From DATBLE01 sp046734335 (GTDB lineage Bacteria; Actinomycetota; Thermoleophilia; Gaiellales; Gaiellaceae), in the NCBI GenBank assembly GCA_046734335.1, contig JBKPRA010000058.1, positions 1 to 29,758 of the forward strand: a DNA stretch of 29,758 nucleotides, written 5' to 3'. Both the position numbers and the translations under genes were made by a program. Each line of letters starts with the position of its first letter. Position 1 is the first letter of the stretch. The notes beneath the pieces were generated by a model. The model had not been told where the DNA came from. It saw only the letters and a program-made list of their open reading frames with translations, and made no database searches. Shown one piece after another: positions 23,566-29,758 of this stretch.

Positions 23566-24575
23566 CGCCGAGGCCGATCGTCGTCATCGACGCCGACGTG
23601 CTCGGCCGGCAGCGCACCGGAGACGAGACCTACGTCGAGAACCTGCTGCGGTTCCTGCCTGCGATCGCCGACGAGTTCCGCCTCGCCGCGATCACGCGCC
23701 ACCCGGAGCTCGTGCCCGCGGACGTGGAGCCGATTCATGTCGCCACCGGCTCGCAGGAGCTGCGGATGGCCTGGTCGGTGCCGCGCGTGCTCCGCCGTCT
23801 GCGACCGGCGCTGGCGCACTTCCAGCACGCGATGCCGCTTCGATGTCCGTGTCCGGCGGTGGTGACGATCCACGATCTCTCGTTCGAGCGCGATCCGCGC
23901 GCCATGAGTCGCCGCGACCGCTTCGTCTTCCGGCGCGTTGTGCCGCGGGCAGCTCGAAGCGCGCGGCGCGTGATCGCCGTGAGCGAGCGGACGAAGCGCG
24001 ACCTGGTCGACCTCTATGGCATCCCGCCTGACCGGATCACCGTTACGCCGCACGGCGTCGACCCAGCGTTCGGGCCGGGTCAGGTCGCAGGCGAGGGCTA
24101 CCTGCTGTTCGTGGGCGCCGTGCAGGCGCGGAAGGACCCGCTTGCGGCCGCGCGCGCTGCGCAGGAGGTTGGCCTCCCGCTCGTCGTTGCGGGGCCGGCA
24201 CGTGACCCCGAGCTGGCTCGCGAGCTCGAGGCGCTCGGAGCGGACCTGCGCGGCTACGTCGACAAGGCCGAGCTGGCCGGCCTCTACCGCGGCGCGGCTG
24301 CACTCGTCCTGCCTTCGCGCTACGAAGGTTTCGGGCTCCCGGTGCTGGAGGCGATGGCTTCGGGTGTGCCGGTCGTCGTCGCCGACGAGCCTGCGCTGCG
24401 TGAGGTCGCGGCTGACGCCGCCGTCTACTCCGACGGCGACCTCGCCGCTGCGATCCGAACGGGGCTCGCCGAGCGCGACCGGCTCGTCGCGGCCGGGCTC
24501 GAGCGGGCGAAGGCGTTCAGCTGGGAGGAAACGGCGCGCCGGACGCTGGAGGTCTACAGCGAGGCCCTGGCGTGA
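23562..24575 (+). CDS. GT4-type glycosyltransferase
   Basis: A 337-aa GT-B enzyme; its ATG overlaps the upstream TGA as ATGA. I use this start because the protein begins MTPRPIVVIDADVLGRQRTGDETYVENLLRF, matching the N-termini of its neighbours. ALAHFQHAMPLRC, VTIHDLSFERDPRAM, VSERTKRDLVDLYGIP, LLFVGAVQARKDPLAAARA and LPSRYEGFGLPVLEAMASGVPVVVAD (EX7E near 254-262) define it. VQARKD replaces LEPRKN of the two previous genes, hinting at a shifted donor preference. Third of three consecutive GT4 paralogs. Confidence 0.92.
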   Translation: MTPRPIVVIDADVLGRQRTGDETYVENLLRFLPAIADEFRLAAITRHPELVPADVEPIHVATGSQELRMAWSVPRVLRRLRPALAHFQHAMPLRCPCPAVVTIHDLSFERDPRAMSRRDRFVFRRVVPRAARSARRVIAVSERTKRDLVDLYGIPPDRITVTPHGVDPAFGPGQVAGEGYLLFVGAVQARKDPLAAARAAQEVGLPLVVAGPARDPELARELEALGADLRGYVDKAELAGLYRGAAALVLPSRYEGFGLPVLEAMASGVPVVVADEPALREVAADAAVYSDGDLAAAIRTGLAERDRLVAAGLERAKAFSWEETARRTLEVYSEALA

Positions 24576-25327
24576 TCTCCGCGATCGTCGTATCGCACCG
24601 GCACCACGCGGAGCTGGCCGAGTCTCTGCCGGCCCTCGCCCCTCAGGTCGACGAGATCGTCCTGGTCGCGAACGTCTTCGGCAGTCTCCCCCACGACACT
24701 CACGGCGCCCGTGTGGTCCAGAACGCCGAGCCACTCAGCTACGCCGCCAATCTGAACCGAGCCATCGCGGAGACGACCGGCGAGCTCGTCCTGGTCAACA
24801 ATCCGGACGCCGTCCCCGAGCCCGGCGCCGTCGTCGTCCTCGCCGAGTTCATGAACGAGCACGCCCGTTGTGGAATCGCCGGCCCGCGTCTGGTGAATCC
24901 GGATGGCTCGTGGCAGGCGTCGCGCAGGCGCTTTCCGACCGTTGGCGGCACGCTCGTGCGCCGCACGCCCCTGCGCCGGGTCTTCCCGCCGCTCGAGCGC
25001 CAGCGGGCGCACTACGAGCTCGACGAGCGGCCGGACGAGCCGGTCGAGGCGGACTGGATGCTGGGCGGCTCGCTTCTCCTCCGCCGGGCGATGCTCGACC
25101 AGCTGGGCGGCTACGACGCCGGCTTCCGGATGTACGGGGAAGAGATCGACCTCTGCTACCGGGCCGCCAAGGCGGGCTGGGACCGCTGGTACGTCCCGCG
25201 GGCGGTCGTCCGTCACCGCTGGGACGCGCTCACCGACCAGACCTTCTGGACGCGTCGCACCATCTGGCACTGGCGCTCGATCATCCGGTTCGTGCGCAAG
25301 CATCCCGAGCGGCTCTTCGCCCGTTGA
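24572..25327 (+). CDS. GT2 family glycosyltransferase, rhamnosyltransferase-like
   Basis: A 251-aa GT-A enzyme from a GTG overlapping the previous stop (GTGA), with GAGG at 24561-24564, 7 nt upstream. Seen: AIVVSHRHHAELAESLPAL (4-22), SYAANLNRAIAETTGELVLVNNPDA (56-80) where NNPDA replaces the usual DxD, and GIAGPRLVNPDGSWQ. DWMLGGSLLLRRAML and YGEEIDLCYRAAKAGW follow; these are strong signatures of the WcaA/RfbF-like branch that adds rhamnose or related deoxysugars. RFPTVGG and the C-terminal aromatic helix WTRRTIWHWRSIIRFV are typical too. It likely transfers a 6-deoxysugar, perhaps fucose here; inference. Confidence 0.92.
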   Translation: MISAIVVSHRHHAELAESLPALAPQVDEIVLVANVFGSLPHDTHGARVVQNAEPLSYAANLNRAIAETTGELVLVNNPDAVPEPGAVVVLAEFMNEHARCGIAGPRLVNPDGSWQASRRRFPTVGGTLVRRTPLRRVFPPLERQRAHYELDERPDEPVEADWMLGGSLLLRRAMLDQLGGYDAGFRMYGEEIDLCYRAAKAGWDRWYVPRAVVRHRWDALTDQTFWTRRTIWHWRSIIRFVRKHPERLFAR

Positions 25328-25920
25328 CCATCGAGACGTGGACCGATCGCGAGTACGCCGACCCGGTCCCGTACCTCCGCCACCGCGCCGAGCTGATCCG
25401 CTCGCTCGGCCCGCCGCTCGAGGACGGCGACCGGCTGGTCGACCTCGCCTGCGGCGACGGCGGGCTGGCGGACTTCCTGCCGGGACTCGAGTACATCGGC
25501 GTGGACGCCGATCCACGGATGGTCGAGGAGGCGGCGGTGAAGGGCCGGGCGATCGTCCACGCCGACCTGAACGACTTCACGCCAGACGGCCCGGTCTCCG
25601 CGACGTCCCTCTTCCGTGCCCTGTACTACGCGCGCGATCGCAGCCGATTCTTCCGTCACGTCGCGGGCTACACGACCAAGAAGGTCGTGTTCGACCTCAA
25701 CCCGCGCCAGTACCGGGTCGAGGACGTTCACTCCGACCTGCGGGCGGCCGGATGGGCAGAGGTCGCGATGCGTCCGTTCTTCGTGTCGCAGACGCGCGCC
25801 CTGCCGGGGCCGGTCGGGGCCGCACTGATGCTCGCCGAGAGAGGCGGGCCGGCGGCGCGGCTCGCCTTGCGCTACCGCTTCACGTACCTGGTCGCGGCCT
25901 GGCCTGACTCAACCGGCTGA
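25324..25920 (+). CDS. Class I SAM-dependent methyltransferase-like protein
   Basis: A 198-aa protein starting at a TTG that overlaps the previous TGA (TTGA); reads MTIETWTDREYADPVPYLRH. Motif I is LVDLACGDGGLADFLPG, with ribose-binding YIGVDADPRM and an acidic/Asn stretch (IVHADLNDF). VSATSLFRALYYARDR stands where most methyltransferases carry an aromatic/Pro-rich motif, and KKVVFDLNPRQYRVEDV follows. It is compact, lacking an extended lid. No ribosome site is seen. It closes the ten-gene operon, 5 bp from the convergent GT-C gene. Glycan modification is likely, though a non-catalytic role is possible. Confidence 0.8.
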   Translation: MTIETWTDREYADPVPYLRHRAELIRSLGPPLEDGDRLVDLACGDGGLADFLPGLEYIGVDADPRMVEEAAVKGRAIVHADLNDFTPDGPVSATSLFRALYYARDRSRFFRHVAGYTTKKVVFDLNPRQYRVEDVHSDLRAAGWAEVAMRPFFVSQTRALPGPVGAALMLAERGGPAARLALRYRFTYLVAAWPDSTG

Positions 25921-25925
25921 CGCGA

Positions 25926-28196
25926 TCACTTCTGCTCGAACCCGTACGAGACCTGTGCGCCGAGCTGCCGACGGTCGCTGCCGCCGAAATCGTGCGGGGA
26001 GAAGGTCGGCGAGACGGTCACCTCGACCCGCGTGCGCGGCTCGCCGGGAACCCGGAACACCCTCGTCTTCCCGCTGTGCACCGTCCAGCGCAGCACCTGC
26101 GAGACTTTCCCCAGTGCCGGCTGCTTGTCCGGCCCACGGACGAGGCGTCCGACCTTGATCGTCACGTGTCCCGGCTTGTCGGTGCCCTGCCAGCCCTGGC
26201 GCGAGACCGTGATCTTGATTACGCCCGGCTTGTTCTGCGGCGTGGAGAACTGGTTGTAAGCGCTGAAGGCCGGTGTGCCCTCCGGAGCGCCCAGCGGCGG
26301 GGTCATCCAGCCGTCGGGCGTGATGCCGACGGGAGTGCTGGCGAGCCGGAGCGGCCGGTCGATCTTCAGCAGCCGCCATTGCGCCGGCGTCACGACCACC
26401 TTGTGGATCGGGAAGCCGAATTCGTCCTGCTTGATGACCGACTGCACCTGCGGGCGGAGGAGGTCCTTCCCCTGGACCGCGATGTTCGCGTCCGCGACCA
26501 TGTAGTCCACCCCCGCCGGCGCCCCGGTGGGAATCGACTGGCCGGTCAGGAGGCCGTCCGGCCCGGCGTCGGGGGTGACGTAGCCGGGCGCCCGCCGGCC
26601 CGGCGACGGTGCCGTGCCGTCCAGGCTCCAGACGTAGGTCAGGCCGCGGTTCCAGAACTCCATCAGCCAGATTCCCTGCGGGTCGGTGATCTTCTGGCCG
26701 AGGTAGATCGTCGGTTTCCCGCCGGTCCTGTCGTCGATCCACGTTGCCGGAGTGGGGAAGTTGCGGAGCAGGTTCTTCGAGAATTTGTTGACCCCGTTCG
26801 AGGCCGAGACCTCGCCGGCGACGTTCCAGGCGATCAGCAGCACGGCGCCGACGACGGTGACCGCGGTTCCAAGCCAGTGCCGCCGCGCGACGGCGCGCAG
26901 GCGGGGCAGGAGCAGCAATGCGACCGAGATCACGAGCACGACCGAGAGCAGGATCTTCACGTCGCCGGCGTCGAAAGCGAGGTCGCGGTTGGCCATCTGG
27001 ACGATCGCGAGCCCGAGCGCGTCCGCGTACGGGAAGAGGTCGAGCTGGAACGGCGTGGTCAGGATCATGTAGAGGACGAGGCCGGCGCTGGCGGCCAGGG
27101 CGACGAGGTTCAACCGGCGGCGCTGGAAGGCGAGTGCCGTGGCGACGAAGCAGAGCGGCGCGAGGTAGATCAGGTTGCGCTCCTCGACCACGGTCGAGAA
27201 CACCGTCGACAGATATGCAGCCTTGACGGCCGTGTAGATGCCGAAGACGAGAACGGACGCGGAGGTGAGGGCGACGAACGCGCGCAGCTCGCGCGTCCAC
27301 GGCTCGCCCTTCGGTCGCACGAGCGCAGCGAGCGAGATCACCGGCAGCAGCCCGACCCCGATCGTGAACGCGCCGCCGGCCCAGAGGCCGAACTCGATCA
27401 TCCGGTGCCGGTAGTAGCCGGTGGCGACCAGCCAGCTCTGCGAGAAGGCCCCGACGCTGGCGCTGAACACGATCACAGCGCCGATCGCCAGGACGACGAA
27501 ACCGACCCAGTCCCACGTGCTCCAACCGGAGCGCCAGCGCGTGACCGGCCCGCTCGTCCAGGCGAGGAAGAGCGCCGCCAGTATGTACGCGACGATCAGG
27601 ATCGCCAGCTGGCCGCGTATCGCCCAGGCGAAGCCGACCGACAGCGCAGCGCCGATGTTCCACCACCAGGAGCGTGTCACCAGCCCCTTGGCGATCAGCA
27701 GGAACGACAGCGCCGCGGCCGTGTAGGCGAGAGGCTCCTCGATCATGAACGACCCGTACGCGAGCGCCGGGCCCGCGACCGCGCCGATCGCGGCGAAGAG
27801 CGCCCAGAAGCGCGAGACGATCATGCGGGCGAGCAGGTACGTCGGGAAGATCGCCGAGCTCATCGCGATCACGCCGAAGTACTTGATCGCCGAGTAGGCG
27901 GTATGGACGTCGTTGATCCACCAGAACGGCGCGATGAAGTAGCTGTAGAGCGTGTCGAAGGAGACCGAGTGGTGCCGTTCCGAGGCCTGGCCCGTCTCGG
28001 CGATGCTGCGGGCGAGCTGCGTGTACTTGAGCTCGTCGGTGAAGAGCCACGGGGTGACGTGGCCGCGGGTCTGCCACCCATAGAGGACGCACATCCAGAG
28101 GAAAGCGACGACGACCGGGACGGCATTCGTCAGCCGGTCGGCCCACGTCCGCTCGGCCGCGGGGAGCGACGTGGCAGTGGGTGCTGCGGCGGTCAT
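25926..28196 (-). CDS. GT-C membrane glycosyltransferase with extracytoplasmic C-terminal domain
   Basis: A 756-aa protein with about twelve to thirteen membrane segments between 23 and roughly 470. The first loop carries D54-E55 in LFTDELKYTQLARSI, aligned with the DE pair of the 699-aa protein at 19464. VVEERNLIYLAPLCF matches that protein's VEERN block. The soluble tail of about 280 aa includes IYLGQKITDPQGIWLMEFWNR, a beta-rich region, and the ending DRRQLGAQVSYGFEQK, again parallel to the other protein. A PMT/ArnT-like enzyme using polyprenyl-phosphate sugars is expected, acting outside the membrane. Start ATG at 28196 overlaps the upstream WecA-like stop as ATGA, so the two are co-translated. 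Confidence 0.88.
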   Translation of the reverse strand: MTAAAPTATSLPAAERTWADRLTNAVPVVVAFLWMCVLYGWQTRGHVTPWLFTDELKYTQLARSIAETGQASERHHSVSFDTLYSYFIAPFWWINDVHTAYSAIKYFGVIAMSSAIFPTYLLARMIVSRFWALFAAIGAVAGPALAYGSFMIEEPLAYTAAALSFLLIAKGLVTRSWWWNIGAALSVGFAWAIRGQLAILIVAYILAALFLAWTSGPVTRWRSGWSTWDWVGFVVLAIGAVIVFSASVGAFSQSWLVATGYYRHRMIEFGLWAGGAFTIGVGLLPVISLAALVRPKGEPWTRELRAFVALTSASVLVFGIYTAVKAAYLSTVFSTVVEERNLIYLAPLCFVATALAFQRRRLNLVALAASAGLVLYMILTTPFQLDLFPYADALGLAIVQMANRDLAFDAGDVKILLSVVLVISVALLLLPRLRAVARRHWLGTAVTVVGAVLLIAWNVAGEVSASNGVNKFSKNLLRNFPTPATWIDDRTGGKPTIYLGQKITDPQGIWLMEFWNRGLTYVWSLDGTAPSPGRRAPGYVTPDAGPDGLLTGQSIPTGAPAGVDYMVADANIAVQGKDLLRPQVQSVIKQDEFGFPIHKVVVTPAQWRLLKIDRPLRLASTPVGITPDGWMTPPLGAPEGTPAFSAYNQFSTPQNKPGVIKITVSRQGWQGTDKPGHVTIKVGRLVRGPDKQPALGKVSQVLRWTVHSGKTRVFRVPGEPRTRVEVTVSPTFSPHDFGGSDRRQLGAQVSYGFEQK

Positions 28197-29744
28197 GACG
28201 GGCCTTGTGCGGCGCCCATCACTGCGACGGGGTCGAGATCCGTCTCGCGCCGGACGAAGCGGCAGGGAACGTCGGCCGCAGCGCAGGCGCGCACGACCGC
28301 GTCGAGATGGTCGGCAGGCGCGCTCGGGATCGTTACGAGCACCGTGTCGGGCCGCGCGGCGTCGAGGATCCGGTCGATGTCGAGCGTCCCGCCGCGGACG
28401 GGAACGCCGAGCAGCCGCCGGCGATGCAGGCGCGGATCGTCGTCGACGAAACCCACCACGCGCTCGCCGGGCGTCTCGCGGAGCTCGCGGAGCAGGCTTC
28501 GCCCAGAGCGGCCTGCCCCGACGATCAACGTCCGGTGGGCGTCACGCTCGCGCAGGGTGGAGCGGGCGCGGAAGAGCGCGCGCTCGCCGAACCGCGAGGC
28601 TCCGATCACGGGAATGCAGAGCAGCGCATCGAGCACGAACACGCTGAAGGGGAAGTCGCCGAGCGGCACGGTCGCGACCACGAACCCCGCCGCGGCCAGC
28701 TCCGAGACGACGACGCCGAGGACGATCGAGGCCGCCTCGCGGGATCCGGCGAAGCGCCAGATCCCCTGGTACAGCCCGAGCAGGATGAAGGCGATGTAGC
28801 GGGTGACGAGCACCGCGGGGAGCGCAACGGTGAAGACGTGCCGCTGGTACTGGGTGCCCGTGCCCTGGACGATCAGCAGGTAGGCGACCGTGAAGCAGGC
28901 GCTGATCAGGACGAAGTCGAGCAGCACCTCGAGCAGCCGTCGCCGGTGGAGCACGACGGTCCGCAGCATCCAGCCTCCGGGGACCGCCTCGGCCTGGGCC
29001 GTGCTGCCGCGCTCCAGGTCGACCAGGAAGCCGGCGAACTGGACGAGCAGCGCAAAGGTGACGAGCACGCCGACGAGCGTGATGCGGTAGTCGCCGAGGA
29101 CGGAGTACGCGAGCGAGGTCGCCCCGAGCCCGGCCGCGATCGCCGCCAGGAGGACGACGGTCTTCTGCTCCGAGAGCCCGCCGCGGACCAGTCGGTGCGA
29201 GGTGTGGTCCTTCCCGCCCTGGTGGATCGGGCGCCGTTCGCGCATGCGCACCGCCGTCACCAGCGCGGTGTCGAGGATCGGCACCGCGAGGACCAGGATC
29301 GGCAGCAGCAAGGTCGCGACCGTCGTCTCCGCCACCTTCCAGCTCGTCGCGAGCCCGAGCGCGCCGAGCGTGAAGCCGAGCACCTGACTCCCCGAGTCGC
29401 CCATGAACACGAGGGCGGGCTTGCCCGGGCGGAAGTTGAAGAGCAGGAACCCCACGCAGGCGAGGCCGAGGCTGAGTGAGAGGACTAGCAGGAGCCGCTC
29501 CTCGTGAACGGTCACGGCATCGATCGCGAAGAAGACCGCGGCGATCAGGGCGAGCGTTCCGGCGAGACCGTCCATGTTGTCGAGCAGGTTGAAGGCGTTG
29601 GTCATCCCCACGAGCCAGAGCAGCCCGATGACCCAGGCGAGGACGTCGTTGGAGACGATCTCGACCGAGAGCCCGGTGGAGAGCGCGATTGCGGCCGCCC
29701 CGAACTGTGCGGCGAGCTTCATCGGGGCCGGCAGCGTGTAGACG
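28193..29744 (-). CDS. WecA/TagO-type phosphosugar transferase fused to a CapD-like N-terminal module; 5' end missing
   Basis: 516 codons plus stop are visible; the frame is open to the contig edge, so the true start is lost. The first part is a polyprenyl-phosphate N-acetylhexosamine-1-P transferase (MraY/WecA superfamily): VYTLPAPMKLAAQ at the edge, TNAFNLLDNMDGLAG with the catalytic Asp pair, VFMGDSGSQVLGF, and RRPIHQGGKDHTSHRL. From about residue 265 of the visible part come four more hydrophobic segments (LLEVLLDFVLISACF onward), then a Rossmann CoA_binding_3-type module (TLIVGAGRSGRSLLREL, VVGFVDDDPRLHRRRLLGVPV). This second half resembles the N-terminal region of CapD/WbpM dehydratases without their SDR catalytic domain. 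It probably starts glycan or teichoic-type polymer synthesis. Confidence 0.9.
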
Positions 29745-29758
29745 CTGTCTCTTATACA
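29745..29758. other. Tn5/Nextera mosaic-end adapter remnant
   Basis: CTGTCTCTTATACA equals the first 14 bases of the Nextera transposase adapter (Tn5 mosaic end read inward). It sits exactly at the end of the window, and the open reading frame continues sensibly only up to 29744. This is library sequence left on a contig end, not a genomic transposon. Confidence 0.95.

Noticed and set aside
25992..28799. Very long plus-strand open frame (935 codons) opposite the GT-C and WecA-like genes
   Set aside because: The translation is Arg/Asp/Glu/Gly-rich with no recognisable domain, and it is exactly antisense to two clear membrane proteins. High GC content commonly leaves such shadow frames open.
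29745..29758. A genomic Tn5 or IS50 end
   Set aside because: It is exactly the commercial Nextera mosaic end at the contig terminus with no element next to it; adapter carry-over explains it fully.
1..29758. tRNA, rRNA, CRISPR arrays, riboswitches, prophage or IS elements
   Set aside because: Reading both strands, I saw no repeat-spacer pattern, transposase or integrase motif or recognisable RNA gene. There is no gene-free stretch longer than about 80 bases to hold them. Small RNAs cannot be excluded by eye.

Overview
The window is a dense cell-surface polysaccharide biosynthesis locus from a very GC-rich bacterium. Strong G/C third-position bias, frequent GTG and TTG starts, promoter-like TAnnnT hexamers a few bases before start codons, and the protein families themselves suggest an actinobacterial lineage, possibly Thermoleophilia-like (Gaiellales/Solirubrobacterales); this placement is inference. 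I count 27 protein genes and see no rRNA, tRNA, CRISPR array or insertion sequence. Both ends are cut: an asparagine synthase-type amidotransferase runs off the left end, and a WecA/TagO-type phosphosugar transferase fusion runs off the right. The last 14 bases match the Tn5/Nextera mosaic end, so the right edge is a library artefact and not genome.

Layout. (A) 1-2580: asnB-like gene (-), a NodB-fold-like protein (+) and a small methyltransferase (-). (B) 2625-7238 (+): polyprenyl glycosylphosphotransferase that would start the glycan, methyltransferase, CgeB-like glycosyltransferase, DPM1-like GT2 and DUF2304 protein. (C) 12954-7235 (-): metal-type methyltransferase, a 4,6-dehydratase-like SDR, GDP-L-fucose synthase and two polytopic membrane proteins. 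(D) 12980-13972 (+): GDP-mannose 4,6-dehydratase, fired divergently from block C across 25 bp. (E) 15006-13945 (-): a lone GT4. (F) 15083-25920 (+): ten genes in which every start overlaps the preceding stop: methyltransferase, GT4, two tandem paralogous GTs, a GT-C membrane protein, three more GT4s, a GT2 and a methyltransferase. (G) beyond 29744 to 25926 (-): the WecA/TagO-like fusion and a second large GT-C protein related to the one in block F.

How it works together (inference from families). Gmd and Fcl convert GDP-mannose to GDP-L-fucose. Either of two unrelated initiating enzymes, the polyprenyl glycosylphosphotransferase or the WecA-type enzyme, could load the first sugar phosphate on undecaprenyl phosphate. 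About nine soluble glycosyltransferases extend the chain in the cytoplasm. Five methyltransferases, the amidotransferase and the NodB-like protein could decorate it. The four polytopic proteins could add sugars from polyprenyl-phosphate donors outside the membrane. No Wzx flippase, Wzy polymerase or ABC exporter was recognised, so export genes probably lie outside the window.

The most unusual signal is a perfect 16-bp-arm, 3-nt-loop hairpin at 11077-11111. It buries a well-spaced Shine-Dalgarno sequence for GDP-fucose synthase inside the end of the upstream gene. Other points are the fully overlapping ten-gene operon, the WecA/CoA-binding-domain fusion, and the tandem GT duplication lacking the second Glu of EX7E.
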